A stretch of DNA of 64,000 bases from Colwellia sp. 39_35_sub15_T18 (GTDB lineage: Bacteria; Pseudomonadota; Gammaproteobacteria; Enterobacterales; Alteromonadaceae): contig MAAE01000037.1 of assembly GCA_002162675.1 (NCBI GenBank), positions 62,001-126,000 on the forward strand, read 5' to 3'. How positions within the stretch are numbered: the stretch's first letter is position 1; each line of letters opens with the position of its first letter. Positions 15,634 through 26,064 of this stretch are shown piece after piece. A program made the position numbers and the translations under genes. The notes below the pieces were generated by a model that was not told where the DNA came from, did not search any database, and saw only the letters and a list, made by a program, of their open reading frames with translations.

Positions 15634-16647
15634 ATGAATAAATTTAAACTTGCGATCACTTGCGTCTCATTAATTATGTTGCCTTTATTAGGGCATGCTG
15701 CCGACAAAAAAGAAGCGAGATCTTATATTTTAGCTACGGCTTCAACAGGTGGTACTTATTATCCTGTCGGCGTAGCTGTTACTACGCTAGCAAAAATAAA
15801 ACTAGCCCCTAAAGAAAAACTATCGTTATCGGCTATAACCTCTGCTGGCTCAGGTGACAACTTAAACCTAATGCGTAAAAATGAAGCACAATTCGGTATT
15901 TTACAAGGCTTGTATGGTGCATGGGCATGGAACGGTACCGGGCCATTTAAAAAACAAGGCGCGAATAAAGAGTTTCGCTCTGTCACTATGTTATGGAAAA
16001 ATGTTGAGCATTTCACCGTAAAAAAATCGGCAGTAAAAGGCGACAATCTTAAAGATATTAATGCCCTTTACGGTAAAACATTCTCTATCGGAAAAAGAAA
16101 TTCAGGCACCGAAGGTTCAGGAAAACATATCTTGGGCTCTTTAGGTATTGATACGACTAAATTTAATAATGTTCACATGGGCTACGGTGCCAGCGCAGGC
16201 GCGATGCAAGATGGCCGTATTGTTGGAATGAATACCCCAGGTGGTATTCCCGTTAGTGCCATTACCCGCGCTTTATCTAGTGATGGTAAAAACTTAAAAG
16301 TATTGAATGTGTCAGACGCATCACTGGCAAAAATCAATGAAGACTTTCCGTTATGGGTTCGTCAAATCATTCCAGCCAATACTTACCCTAACCAAGAGTC
16401 CGCTATTAAAACTATTGCCCAACCTAACTTTTTAGCGGTAAAAGCTGATTTACCCGAGCGCGATGTTTACTTAGTTACCAAAGCTATTTATGAGAATTTA
16501 CCTTTTTTGCGTAGTATTCATTCAGCAACCAAAGTAATGAGCATTGAAAATGCTATTAGCGGTTTAACGGTACCACTTCATCCGGGTGCTGCTCGTTACT
16601 ACCGCGAAGTAGGCGTTAAAATTCCAGCACATTTAATCAGTAAATAA
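15634..16647 (+). CDS. TAXI-family TRAP transporter solute-binding protein
   Basis: Periplasmic receptor of a TRAP-TAXI transporter. ATG 15634 follows TTTGGAGA and gives a signal peptide (MNKFKLAITCVSLIM, cleavage after GHA). The mature protein has the family signatures LATASTGGTYYPVGVAVTTLAK, NLNLMRKNEAQFGILQG and FSIGKRNSGTEGSG, and ends HPGAARYYREVGVKIP. About 337 residues, normal. It lies 69 bp after the porin and 216 bp before the permease. A strong hairpin in that gap may keep receptor mRNA more abundant than permease mRNA. Confidence 0.94.
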   Translation: MNKFKLAITCVSLIMLPLLGHAADKKEARSYILATASTGGTYYPVGVAVTTLAKIKLAPKEKLSLSAITSAGSGDNLNLMRKNEAQFGILQGLYGAWAWNGTGPFKKQGANKEFRSVTMLWKNVEHFTVKKSAVKGDNLKDINALYGKTFSIGKRNSGTEGSGKHILGSLGIDTTKFNNVHMGYGASAGAMQDGRIVGMNTPGGIPVSAITRALSSDGKNLKVLNVSDASLAKINEDFPLWVRQIIPANTYPNQESAIKTIAQPNFLAVKADLPERDVYLVTKAIYENLPFLRSIHSATKVMSIENAISGLTVPLHPGAARYYREVGVKIPAHLISK

Positions 16648-16658
16648 TATAGCAAGCT

Positions 16659-16703
16659 ATCGCCACTCTACTGCAAGATTCAGCGTTATTGTAGGGTGGC
16701 GAT
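16659..16703 (+). terminator. Intra-operon hairpin after the TAXI receptor gene
   Basis: A 13-bp stem with one G-U pair joins 16659-16671 (ATCGCCACTCTAC) to 16691-16703 (GTAGGGTGGCGAT). There is no strong T-run, so partial termination or mRNA stabilisation is more likely than a full stop. Such hairpins are common after genes for abundant binding proteins. Confidence 0.6.
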
Positions 16704-16863
16704 AAAACACCGTCATTAAATACAGATCAAAACCAGTAAATAACAGTTATCTCAAGCTTAATTATTATAAAAAATGAACAATACCAACGGGGCTCAATAA
16801 TAGCTCGGCTTAAAACAACCCTAGCGAACTTCCCTTTTTGGTATAACAATAGTTGGATAAATT

Positions 16864-18912
16864 ATGAATAACGAAAACATCACCCCTCCTGTCGTATATT
16901 GGCTCGCGGTTTTCACCAGCCTTGTACATATAGCGTTGAATTATTTTGCTATTATTCCTGAAAATTGGGCAGCAGCTACCCATTTCGCACTTTTTGGCAG
17001 TCTTGGCGCACTGTTATACTTTAAAGAATTATGGCTAAAAATAAGTGTTTCAGTAGGTATTATTGCTAGTGCTGTTTACCTTATTTTTGCCGAAGATGCA
17101 CTCTATGAAAGAGGGCAAGCTTTTATCACTACCGATTGGCTTTTCAGTGCCGTAGCGATTACCTTGGCACTAACCCTCATGTTTAAAACCATAGGTTGGT
17201 TTATTCCAACCTTGATTGTTGTCTTTCTCACTTATATTACGGTTTGGGGTGAGTATGTCACGGGCGTATTTAACTTTCCCGGCCTATCTTGGGAAACTAT
17301 GCTCTTTCGCAGCTACTTTAGCACTGACGGCATGTTCGGTACTATTGCCCAACTTTCTTGGACCTTTGTTTTTATGTTTGTTTTGTTTGGCGCTTTTCTA
17401 CAAGTGTCAGGCGCGGGCGATTATTTATTAAAAGTGGCCGCTAAACTTGCTTCACGCTTAAGAGGTGGCTCAGGTTTAGTGTCGGTTTTAGCCTCGGGCT
17501 TAATGGGCTCGGTGTCTGGCTCTGCCATTGCCAACACCGCAGCCACCGGCGTTATTACCATTCCATCCATGAAAAAAGCGGGCTATTCTCCTGAGTTTGC
17601 TGGTGGTGTTGAAGCTGCAGCATCAACGGGAGGGCAACTTATGCCACCCGTGATGGGAGCTGGTGCCTTTATCATGGCTTCTTATACGCAATTACCCTAT
17701 TTAACAATTGTGACTGCCGCCTTACTACCCGCCTTACTTTATTATTTAACGGTTGGTTTCTTTGTGCGTGCTTATGCAATCAAACGTAACATTGATATTC
17801 CTAATAAATTAGAGACTAACAAGGTCGATACAGCCGCTCCTGAAAACGAGCATAAAGTCAAAAATGGCTGGCGTCATCTAGTCTCTATTGGCATATTGGT
17901 CGCCTGTTTAATTGCTGGTTTCACACCACTTTATGCGGTTGGTATGGCGATAGTCTCCATTATTGTATTATCTTGGATATCAGAGCAGCCCATGAAGCTA
18001 AAAGAAATTGGTAATGCACTCGCTGAAGGCTCAAAAGGCATGGTGGTTACCGCGATATTATTAATTACTATCGGCTTAATGGTCAATGCCATCACTACTA
18101 CAGGCTTAGGCAGTACGTTTTCATTAATGGCAATAGAATGGGCAAATGGCAGTTTATTAATACTTATTGCCTTAATTGCCGTTGCCTCATTAATTTTAGG
18201 GGCAGGCTTACCTGTTACTGCGTCTTATATCATCGTAGCGACACTACTAGCGCCAGTACTCAGTGATCTTATTTCTTTACAAGTAACCGCAGAAATTATT
18301 AATAGCGGTGCTATGTCGGTTTCTAAAGACTTTATTCAAACACTATTACCAGCCTTTGCTGATGGCACCATGCCCTTATCAGACGCTATATTAGCCGCAC
18401 CAAGTGAAATTAGAACTATGCTATATGACATGGTTTTATCACCAGAAATATTAGCCAGCTCATTATTAGCCGCTCATTTAGTCATTTTTTGGTTATCGCA
18501 AGATAGTAATGTAACACCACCAGTATGCTTGGTTGCTTATACCGCGGCAGGTATTGCCAAGGGCGATCACACTAAAACGGCTTTTTGCGCCTGGAAACTT
18601 GCTAAAGGCTTGTATATTGTGCCCTTATTAATGGCATATACCGGGCTAGTGATGGGCGATACTGAAGCACGAATGCTGACCTTTGTTTTTTCTGTTATCG
18701 GGCTGTTTTGCATTATTGCGGCGTGGGAAGGTGTGGTAATGACAGTGATTAACCGCATTCATAGAGTCATTCTTGGTATCATAGGTAGTGTTTTGTTGTG
18801 GCCATTTGATATCCTGGAAATAAAAATAGTTTTAGCACTACTTTTCTCAATTTATTTGCTATCTTCCACCATTCAATTTAATAAGCAATCAGCGTCTAGT
18901 GAACTTGTTTAA
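16864..18912 (+). CDS. TRAP transporter permease with fused small (DctQ-like) and large (DctM-like) membrane subunits
   Basis: A 682-residue integral membrane protein. The first roughly 150 residues hold about four membrane segments (DctQ part). The remainder is the DctM part with motifs GSAIANTAATGVITIPSMKKAGYSPEFAGGVEAAASTGGQLMPPVMGAGAF and, in the second half, ASLILGAGLPVTASYIIVA and SQDSNVTPPVCLVAYTAAGIA. It works with the TAXI receptor, using a sodium or proton gradient to import an organic acid or similar solute. Its last codons overlap the sensor kinase start by 14 bp. Confidence 0.94.
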   Translation: MNNENITPPVVYWLAVFTSLVHIALNYFAIIPENWAAATHFALFGSLGALLYFKELWLKISVSVGIIASAVYLIFAEDALYERGQAFITTDWLFSAVAITLALTLMFKTIGWFIPTLIVVFLTYITVWGEYVTGVFNFPGLSWETMLFRSYFSTDGMFGTIAQLSWTFVFMFVLFGAFLQVSGAGDYLLKVAAKLASRLRGGSGLVSVLASGLMGSVSGSAIANTAATGVITIPSMKKAGYSPEFAGGVEAAASTGGQLMPPVMGAGAFIMASYTQLPYLTIVTAALLPALLYYLTVGFFVRAYAIKRNIDIPNKLETNKVDTAAPENEHKVKNGWRHLVSIGILVACLIAGFTPLYAVGMAIVSIIVLSWISEQPMKLKEIGNALAEGSKGMVVTAILLITIGLMVNAITTTGLGSTFSLMAIEWANGSLLILIALIAVASLILGAGLPVTASYIIVATLLAPVLSDLISLQVTAEIINSGAMSVSKDFIQTLLPAFADGTMPLSDAILAAPSEIRTMLYDMVLSPEILASSLLAAHLVIFWLSQDSNVTPPVCLVAYTAAGIAKGDHTKTAFCAWKLAKGLYIVPLLMAYTGLVMGDTEARMLTFVFSVIGLFCIIAAWEGVVMTVINRIHRVILGIIGSVLLWPFDILEIKIVLALLFSIYLLSSTIQFNKQSASSELV

Positions 18913-20989
18913 ACAAAAAAACATACCATTATTATTTTGCCTAATTTTTGTTAGCCTAGTAATAGTGGTGCATTTTATTTGGATTAAAGATGCCCAACGC
19001 ACTTCTTTGCTACGGCTGTCATTAATTGAAAACACACTAAATAGTACTTTTCAAAAATACCAGTACCTGCCTGAACTTTTATCCCACCATCCCCATCTAA
19101 AACTAGCCGTTGAAGATAATGATTATGGCATGCAAATCAATAAATTATTAAAGTCTATGCAGGTTTCTGCTGGTGTTGACGTACTTTATTTAATGAACAA
19201 CAAAGGTGTTGTCATCGCAACCAGCAACCATGACAAAGCCAGTAGTTTCATGAATAACAACTATGATTTCAGACCTTACTTTGAAAAAAGTATCCGTGAA
19301 GGTAGCGGGCTATATTATGGTGTTGGCATTACCACCAAAGTCCCTGGTTATTTTATTTCTTCACGTGTTGAAGGCTTTAATTCAGGCTTTGGGGTGATAG
19401 TTGCTAAAATCGAGTCTAAAAATATCGAGCACTCTTGGCAACAATTTGCTGGCGATGTATTGGTTGCTGATGACAATGGTGTAGTGATTATGTCAGCCAA
19501 AAAATCATGGAAATATAACAGTCTTAGCGCCCTTACCTCTGAGCAATTACAAAGCATTGCCAAGCAACGTCAATTTGCTGGTCAAACCCCTAAATTAATC
19601 GTCAACGACACTTTTACCCTTAATTTAGCGGCCGTATCCCTTTGGAACATTGAGAGCCAACACTTTCTAATGGAGTCTACTCAGCTTGATAATAAAGAAA
19701 ATGTTTCATTAAAAAATTGGCGACTCTATTACGCACTACCTTTTAACACTATTGTCGAAAAAACCATTTACAGTAGTTTGATTATAGCGCTCTTATTATA
19801 CGGACTTTATATACTTATAAAGCACCGCCAATTTATAGAATATACTCGAAAGACGAATGCAGAGACCAACCAAAAGCATCGTGCCGAAATGCAGTTAATC
19901 ATAGATCAAACTAAAGTGGGTATATTAACGCTTGATCAACAAGGCAATATTCTCAGCAATAATGCTACTTTTCAAGAGATGTGCAATCATGACAACAACT
20001 CAGCAATCAAGGGAAAAAATATTAGTGAGTTTGTTGCCCTACCGAAAAAATTTGCAGAAGCCATCAATATTACTGAAACATTTACCGACACCTCTTTAAA
20101 AGAAAAAAATAGCACTCATTCATTACCCATAATGTACATTATTAGCCCTATCAATATAAACGATAGCCTCTATTTGATGACCATAGTCAATATCACTAAA
20201 CGAAAAAAAGTGGAAGAAGCCTTAAGTTTTGCTAACGCTCACCTCGAAAACCTCGTTGAAGAAAGAACTTTAGCACTAGATTTAGCCCAAAAAGAACTCA
20301 TTCGCCAAGAAAAAATGGTTGTGCTAGGCAGAATGGCGGCGGCAATAGTACATGAATTAAGTCAGCCTTTAGTTGCTTTTAAAAGCGCATTAGCAAGTAT
20401 TGCCATTAAACAGCAAAGAAATGATTGGCAAGGAGTAAACACCTCGCTAAATAACCTGTTACCCCTTTGCCGTAATATGCAGGACATACTTATTCAGCTG
20501 AAATCATTTGCTTATCAAGGTGGTGGGCAAGCGCAAAGCATTGAGCTTAATGATTTAATTACTCGTTTACTCAGCACCTACCGGGAAGATAACAGTACGA
20601 CCATTGATATTAGCTTGGATAAACAGCAACCATTAGTTAATGTTAATTCAACTAAATTAGAAATGGCCGTTGGCAACTTAGTAAGAAATGCTTTAGACGC
20701 CGTTGAAAAGGCTGAATTCCCAACAGTGTTGATATCAACTAAGATCGTTGCTCAGTGTGCCTTAGTGGTTGTTGAAGATAATGGTGGCTCCATGAGTGAA
20801 AGTGTTGCTGAACACATTTTTGAACCCTTTTTTACCACCAAATCTATTGGTAAAGGGCTTGGTTTAGGTTTAGCGATTACCCATAATATTATAAAGGAAT
20901 ATGAGGGTAATATTGAGGTCAAGTGTTTGGATAATTCAACCCGCTTTACCATTTCATTGCCCTTGTCACCGCATGATAAAACGCTTTAA
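18899..20989 (+). CDS. DctB-like membrane sensor histidine kinase
   Basis: A GTG start (18899) inside the end of the permease gene gives MNLFKQKNIPLLFCLIF, a first membrane segment. Residues about 35-285 form a periplasmic dCACHE-type sensor domain. A second membrane segment (SLIIALLLYGLYIL) lies near 295 and a PAS domain near 325-440. A coiled linker leads to HisKA with phospho-acceptor His485 (AAAIVHELSQPL), then the ATPase with N-box NLVRNALDAVEKA and GKGLGLGLAITHNII. It probably senses the TRAP substrate and phosphorylates the regulator at 21102. The receiver-coupled layout matches DctB. Confidence 0.92.
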   Translation: MNLFKQKNIPLLFCLIFVSLVIVVHFIWIKDAQRTSLLRLSLIENTLNSTFQKYQYLPELLSHHPHLKLAVEDNDYGMQINKLLKSMQVSAGVDVLYLMNNKGVVIATSNHDKASSFMNNNYDFRPYFEKSIREGSGLYYGVGITTKVPGYFISSRVEGFNSGFGVIVAKIESKNIEHSWQQFAGDVLVADDNGVVIMSAKKSWKYNSLSALTSEQLQSIAKQRQFAGQTPKLIVNDTFTLNLAAVSLWNIESQHFLMESTQLDNKENVSLKNWRLYYALPFNTIVEKTIYSSLIIALLLYGLYILIKHRQFIEYTRKTNAETNQKHRAEMQLIIDQTKVGILTLDQQGNILSNNATFQEMCNHDNNSAIKGKNISEFVALPKKFAEAINITETFTDTSLKEKNSTHSLPIMYIISPININDSLYLMTIVNITKRKKVEEALSFANAHLENLVEERTLALDLAQKELIRQEKMVVLGRMAAAIVHELSQPLVAFKSALASIAIKQQRNDWQGVNTSLNNLLPLCRNMQDILIQLKSFAYQGGGQAQSIELNDLITRLLSTYREDNSTTIDISLDKQQPLVNVNSTKLEMAVGNLVRNALDAVEKAEFPTVLISTKIVAQCALVVVEDNGGSMSESVAEHIFEPFFTTKSIGKGLGLGLAITHNIIKEYEGNIEVKCLDNSTRFTISLPLSPHDKTL

Positions 20990-21101
20990 ATACAAGTAAT
21001 AGCTATTTTATTAAGCGTAAAATACAAATATGAATAAGGCGTGTTTCTATACTCACAATTAGAGTGTATTAATAATTACTGACGCCGTACTGAAGGAAAA
21101 T

Positions 21102-22508
21102 ATGACTAATATAGATGATTTAAATGCTGACAATTGCGAAATAGTCATTATTGATGATAACAGAGACTTACTGACTAATGTTTCTGATTATTTATCACTG
21201 CATTTTAAAAAAGTACACGCCTTTCTAGACCCTGCCAAAGCCATTAAATTTGTTTATCAGGGCTTTCCTGGCATAGTTGTTAGTGATATAAAAATGCCAG
21301 ACATTACTGGGGTTGAGCTGCTTAACCAAGTGCTTAGTTGCGATAATACGATTCCCGTTATATTAATGACAGCACACGGCGATATATCACAAGCAGTTCA
21401 AGCCGTACAAGAAGGCTGCTATGATTTTATTGAAAAACCTTTTGAGCCTGAGCGGCTCTTAGAAAGCATTAATAGAGCCGTTGAAAAACGTGTATTAACG
21501 TTTAACCAAACCCGGCTTCGCGATGCGCTAAAAAATAAAGATGCAATAGAAACACGTTTAATGGGCGTTTCTCCTAAAATGACCAAATTGCGACGAGATA
21601 TTTTATCTGTGGCTAATTTAGACGTGCCTGTACTTATTCATGGTGAAACAGGTGCAGGAAAAGAAGTTGTTGCCCATTGCCTACACGACTTTAGTCACCG
21701 AAAAAAAGCACAATTTGTGCCCTTAAATTGTGCCGCAATCCCAAAAGATTTGTTTGAATCAGAGTTATTTGGCCACGTAAAAGGCGCATTTAGTGGCGCT
21801 GATGCCACGCGCATAGGTAAATTCGAATTTGCCAATAAAGGTACGGTATTTTTTGATGAAGTAGAATCTATCCCCTTAAGTGCGCAAATAAAGATATTAC
21901 GCTCATTATCAGAAAACAAAGTGGAAGCACTTGGCTCAAATATGGCCAAAGACATTGATATTCGTATTATATCCGCCACCAAAGAAGAACTAAAAGACAA
22001 CCCTAATTTTAGACAAGATTTATATTTTCGACTGCAAGTTGCCGAGTTATATATCCCACCATTACGAGAACGAAAAGAAGATATTTTATTATTGTTTGAG
22101 CACTTTGCTAGTCATTTTATGACTCAAAATAACATTGAATGGACTGGTGCCGGTATTCATCTGCAACGGCAGTTATTAGAGTATAACTGGCCGGGTAATG
22201 TTCGTGAACTTATCAATGTGGCCACTCGCTGTGTCATCAAAAACTGCCATGACTTGAATGAATTATTAAATCCACACGAGCCAGAAAAACAATACCAAGC
22301 AGTGCAATCCTCTTTAAAAGATCTCGTCAATGATTTTGAAGCGAATATGCTAATCAACTCCTTACAACGACATAAAGGCAGTGTTCAAGCCGTACTTGAA
22401 GAGCTAGACATGGAAAGGCGCACCTTTAATCTTAAGCTCAATAAATATAATATTGATAGTCGTTTTTATAAAAATAATGATGTAGACAGTAAAAAAGACA
22501 CTAGCTAA
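21102..22508 (+). CDS. DctD-like sigma-54-dependent response regulator
   Basis: 468 residues. The receiver domain (about 10-125) has the acceptor Asp62 in VSDIKMPD. The AAA+ domain has Walker A GETGAGKE, GTVFFDEVESIP and LYFRLQVAELYIPPLRER, plus the sigma-54 contact loop, here GAFSGA instead of the usual GAFTGA (Ser231). A Fis-type DNA-binding domain ends the protein (QRHKGSVQAVLEELDMERRTFNLKLNKYNI). An AAGGA site precedes the ATG. As the partner of the kinase just upstream, it is the likely activator of the sigma-54 promoter at 14436. Confidence 0.93.
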   Translation: MTNIDDLNADNCEIVIIDDNRDLLTNVSDYLSLHFKKVHAFLDPAKAIKFVYQGFPGIVVSDIKMPDITGVELLNQVLSCDNTIPVILMTAHGDISQAVQAVQEGCYDFIEKPFEPERLLESINRAVEKRVLTFNQTRLRDALKNKDAIETRLMGVSPKMTKLRRDILSVANLDVPVLIHGETGAGKEVVAHCLHDFSHRKKAQFVPLNCAAIPKDLFESELFGHVKGAFSGADATRIGKFEFANKGTVFFDEVESIPLSAQIKILRSLSENKVEALGSNMAKDIDIRIISATKEELKDNPNFRQDLYFRLQVAELYIPPLRERKEDILLLFEHFASHFMTQNNIEWTGAGIHLQRQLLEYNWPGNVRELINVATRCVIKNCHDLNELLNPHEPEKQYQAVQSSLKDLVNDFEANMLINSLQRHKGSVQAVLEELDMERRTFNLKLNKYNIDSRFYKNNDVDSKKDTS

Positions 22509-22631
22509 CTCAAGGCTCTTTGCATCATGATTTTGGCTTGCCGATTGATATTAATCGCTCATTGCGCTATGTTAAAATTCTATCTCTTGAGACACTAGTA
22601 AAAAATCACTTTCACTGACGTTGATAAAATC

Positions 22632-22922
22632 ATGACAAACACCGCTAAAAAGTCCCCTGCTAAACAATTAACCGAACGCCATGAAAAACTGACTCATACT
22701 GAAAATATCAAAGTCATCTCTCATGTACAAAGAGAGTTTGAAGAGTGGATTATCAATACCTTAATGTTAGAAAATATTGATGTGCCTTTTAAATATAAAC
22801 GTAAAAAACTTTATAAAAACCTACAAGGCCAGCACGTCAATATTACTTATTATCCAGAAAATGAAAAAGTGGCTGGTTTTGACATTGAAATCATGAAAAT
22901 TGTCCGTATTAAAGTCGCTTAA
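22632..22922 (+). CDS. Small conserved-looking protein of unknown function
   Basis: 96 residues, rich in Lys and Glu, with no signal peptide or membrane segment. The N-terminal half is charged and likely helical (KQLTERHEKLTHTENIKVISHVQREFEEWI). The C-terminal half looks like beta strands (HVNITYYPENEKVAGFDIEIMKIVRIKV). I do not recognise the family. It stands alone, 123 bp after the response regulator and 282 bp before the next gene. Normal-looking codon use and a compact mixed fold argue for a real protein. Confidence 0.65.
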   Translation: MTNTAKKSPAKQLTERHEKLTHTENIKVISHVQREFEEWIINTLMLENIDVPFKYKRKKLYKNLQGQHVNITYYPENEKVAGFDIEIMKIVRIKVA

Positions 22923-23204
22923 CTTTTGAAGATATTTTAAAAACATCTAAAAAAACACATCTTTCTTTTATAGCAATTAACGATAAACAACATTCCCTTT
23001 ATTTATTTTCAATATAAAAACAACTTATTTAACCTTTATTTCGCTTGAATAACAATCAACTCTTGACGAATGCCTAGCCATATTCCATAAATAAGATATC
23101 GACGATAAAAGCTATCACTGTCGAACGTTTATTTAGTATAAAAATAACAATCAAATTTCAAAAATTGCTAAATAATTTATTAGGGACTGCAAGAGGAATT
23201 TATT

Positions 23205-23804
23205 ATGATATTAAATCATATATGGGGATTATACGCTCATCCAAAAGATGAGTGGCAAACGATTGAGAAGCGCCATGAAAGCTTAATGTATAGCTTGGTG
23301 CATATTTTAGTTGTCGCGCTTATACCCGCTATTTGTGGCTATTATGCTGCGGCACATATTGGTTGGACTATAGGAGTAGGTGATCCTATAAAAATCAGTC
23401 AAGGTAGTGCACAAGTAATGGCTATTGCCATGTATTTTGCCCTTATTACGGGTGTTTTTGCACTTGCTTATTTAATTCAGTGGATGGCGAAAACTTTTGA
23501 CTCTAAACCTAGTTTCATCCAATCACTTGAGTTAGCTGCTTACACAGCAACACCTATGTTGATGGTAGGTATAACCGCATTATATCCTGTACTTTGGTTT
23601 GTTGCGTTAGCAGGCATGGTCGCAGTTTGCTATTCTGTTTACTTATTATATTCTGGCGTGCCGATTATGATGAATATTCCTGAAGAAAAGGGCTTTATTT
23701 ATTCAAGCTCGGTAGTCACTTGTGGCTTAGTGCTACTGGTAACCATTATGGCACTTAGTGCCATAATGTGGACCACGGGGTTTGGTCCTGAATATGTATC
23801 TTAA
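23205..23804 (+). CDS. Yip1-family inner-membrane protein
   Basis: 199 residues with about five hydrophobic segments. The N-terminal motif NHIWGLYAHPKDEWQTIEK is typical of bacterial Yip1-domain proteins (related to E. coli YohC), followed by LIQWMAKTFDSKPSFIQSLELAAYTATPM. The ATG follows a GAGGAA ribosome-binding site. The cellular role of these bacterial proteins is poorly known. It is monocistronic and ends before a bidirectional hairpin shared with purF. Confidence 0.85.
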   Translation: MILNHIWGLYAHPKDEWQTIEKRHESLMYSLVHILVVALIPAICGYYAAAHIGWTIGVGDPIKISQGSAQVMAIAMYFALITGVFALAYLIQWMAKTFDSKPSFIQSLELAAYTATPMLMVGITALYPVLWFVALAGMVAVCYSVYLLYSGVPIMMNIPEEKGFIYSSSVVTCGLVLLVTIMALSAIMWTTGFGPEYVS

Positions 23805-23844
23805 CTGATAGCAGCTGACTAATAGCTACTGACAAGTACCATTA

Positions 23845-23879
23845 AAAAATAGCGAGTTACGAAATAGCTCGCTATTTTT
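23845..23879. terminator. Bidirectional terminator between the Yip1 gene and purF
   Basis: A 12-bp inverted repeat AAAAATAGCGAG / CTCGCTATTTTT (23845-23856 with 23868-23879) lies between two converging genes. It has T-runs on both strands, so it can end transcription from either side. Confidence 0.85.
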
Positions 23880-23936
23880 ATGCTTCGAAGGCACAAATTT
23901 ACTTATTCGTGACTCGTGACTAATATATATTCAGCG

Positions 23937-25454
23937 CTATTCAGCGCCTTCATTATGCATATCAATAATAGAGTCCGCATTTTTATCTGAATTTTCTTTA
24001 GTGCTATTGTTACGCATAGCATCAAGTTTTTCTAAATAGTCATTATTAATGTCGTTAGTCACATAGTTACCATCAAATACTGACGTATCAAAAGTATGAA
24101 TTTCAGGATTATGGGTTCGAACTGCCGATACTAAATCTTCAATGGTTTGGAAAATGAGTTTATCCGCTCCGATTAAATCACAAATATCATCAACATCACG
24201 GCCATAGGCAATCAGCTCATTAGCACTTGGCATATCAATGCCGTAAACATTAGGAAAGCGTACTTCCGGCGCTGCAGAGGCAAAATAAACTTTTTTAGCG
24301 CCAGCGGCACGAGCCATGTCAATAATTTGTTCTGAGGTGGTACCACGTACAACAGAATCATCAACAAGTAGCACATTTTTACCTTTAAACTCAGTGCCTA
24401 TAGCATTAAGCTTTTGGCGTACTGACTTTTTACGTTGCTCTTGACCTGGCATGATAAAAGTACGACCAATATAACGATTTTTGACAAAACCTTGTCGATA
24501 AGGCAAATCTAATTGATTGGCTATTTGCAGGGCAATATCACATGATGTTTCAGGAATAGGAATAACCACATCAATATCGACATCTTCCCAATCTTTCGCT
24601 ATTTTTTCACCCAGTTTTGTGCCCATTTCAACCCGAGAAGCGTAAACAGACATCTTATCGATAGTTGAATCCGGACGAGCGAAATAAACAAACTCAAAAA
24701 TACAGGGGTTGTAGGTTGGGTTTTCTGCACATTGTTGACTGTGTATTTGACCGTCTTGAGAAAAGAAGATAGCTTCTCCTGGGGCAATATCACGAACAAA
24801 CTTAAATGAACAAGCATCAAGCGCTACCGACTCAGAAGCAACCATATATTCGACGCCACTCTCGGTTTCACGCTTACCAAAAACGATAGGACGAATACCA
24901 TTGGGGTCACGAAAAGCCACCATGCCATAACCAACAATCAACGCGACTGTTGCATAAGCACCGCGCACACGTTTATGAACATTGGATATGGCAGTAAAAA
25001 CATCATCAGGCGTTAAGGCTACATTGGCGCTTTGTTGTAATTCATGCCCTAGAATATTTAATAATAATTCAGAATCTGACGTTGTATTTACATGGCGACG
25101 AGCTTCGGTGTTCAACCAAACTTTCAATTCTTCGGCATTGGTTAAGTTACCATTATGCGCTAAAGAGATACCGTAAGGTGAGTTAGCATAAAAAGGTTGT
25201 GCTTCAGACGAACTAGAAGTACCTGCCGTAGGATAACGTACATGACCAATACCAATATTGCCCTGTAAACGCATCATGTGGCGAGTATGAAAAACATCTT
25301 TCACTAAACCGTTGCCTTTTCTTAGGCGAAACGTATTGTCATGAATAGTAACAATACCGGCTGCATCTTGTCCTCGATGCTGTAACACAGTTAATCCGTC
25401 ATACAAATATTGATTAACCGGAGTTTGACCGACAATACCAACAATACCACACAT
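23937..25454 (-). CDS. purF: Amidophosphoribosyltransferase PurF
   Basis: First committed step of purine synthesis: PRPP plus glutamine gives 5-phosphoribosylamine. Cys2 right after the start (MCGIVGIVG) is the N-terminal nucleophile of the class II glutaminase. The PRPP-binding motif [13 protein letters not shown] lies in the C-terminal half. At 505 residues it is normal in length. It is the last gene of the folC-dedD-cvpA-purF group and is 47 bp from cvpA. PurR control is expected from E. coli, but no convincing PurR site was identified here. Confidence 0.97.
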   Translation of the reverse strand: MCGIVGIVGQTPVNQYLYDGLTVLQHRGQDAAGIVTIHDNTFRLRKGNGLVKDVFHTRHMMRLQGNIGIGHVRYPTAGTSSSSEAQPFYANSPYGISLAHNGNLTNAEELKVWLNTEARRHVNTTSDSELLLNILGHELQQSANVALTPDDVFTAISNVHKRVRGAYATVALIVGYGMVAFRDPNGIRPIVFGKRETESGVEYMVASESVALDACSFKFVRDIAPGEAIFFSQDGQIHSQQCAENPTYNPCIFEFVYFARPDSTIDKMSVYASRVEMGTKLGEKIAKDWEDVDIDVVIPIPETSCDIALQIANQLDLPYRQGFVKNRYIGRTFIMPGQEQRKKSVRQKLNAIGTEFKGKNVLLVDDSVVRGTTSEQIIDMARAAGAKKVYFASAAPEVRFPNVYGIDMPSANELIAYGRDVDDICDLIGADKLIFQTIEDLVSAVRTHNPEIHTFDTSVFDGNYVTNDINNDYLEKLDAMRNNSTKENSDKNADSIIDMHNEGAE

Positions 25455-25501
25455 GAATTTTTCTCCGTTTGAAACCTAATGAATAACCTTAATGGTTAAC
25501 A

Positions 25502-25984
25502 CTAAGTTAGAAAACTTGATGATTGTTTAAGATACTCAAAAAACCATTCAACAACTAACCTAAACTCAGGTATAAGTTGTGAACTTTTCCACCAATCACT
25601 TGTTGCAGCACTCGTAAAAGCATCCATAAAGAATAGCACAGCACTGATAATTAACACGCCTCGCAGCGCGCCAAAGACTAAGCCTAAAACACGATCTGTA
25701 CCCGATAAACCAGTTTTACTCACTAGCTGACCAATAAGGTAGTTAACAAGTGCGCCTAGTATTAAAGTGGCTATAAATAAAATCGTGGTTGCGGCAGCAT
25801 TTCGCAAAAACTGATCGGAAATATTGGTAAGAAGATTGGCTAGATTTGCATAAAAAGTACTGGCAATAAAAAAGGCACTGATCCAAATAATTAATGATAC
25901 CGCTTCTTTAACAAAGCCTCGCACTAAACTAATTAGTGTTGATACACCTACAACTGCCAAGATGGCATAATCTATCCAAACCAT
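25502..25984 (-). CDS. cvpA: Colicin V production family membrane protein CvpA
   Basis: 160 residues with four hydrophobic segments and the family opening [35 protein letters not shown]. In E. coli it is needed for plasmid colicin V production and affects stress tolerance; its molecular action is unclear. It sits directly before purF, the conserved cvpA-purF arrangement of gammaproteobacteria. Confidence 0.94.
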   Translation of the reverse strand: MVWIDYAILAVVGVSTLISLVRGFVKEAVSLIIWISAFFIASTFYANLANLLTNISDQFLRNAAATTILFIATLILGALVNYLIGQLVSKTGLSGTDRVLGLVFGALRGVLIISAVLFFMDAFTSAATSDWWKSSQLIPEFRLVVEWFFEYLKQSSSFLT

Positions 25985-26064
25985 AATTTGAGTTTCTCAT
26001 TGATTAGAGGCGCGCATTCTACCAGAATAGAATGAAAAATACCTATACATTTTAGTTAAAAACT

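Noticed and set aside
16840-16855. Sigma-54-like sequence TTGGTATAACAATAGTTGG before the permease gene
   Set aside because: The -12 element has GT instead of the required GC at the correct spacing.
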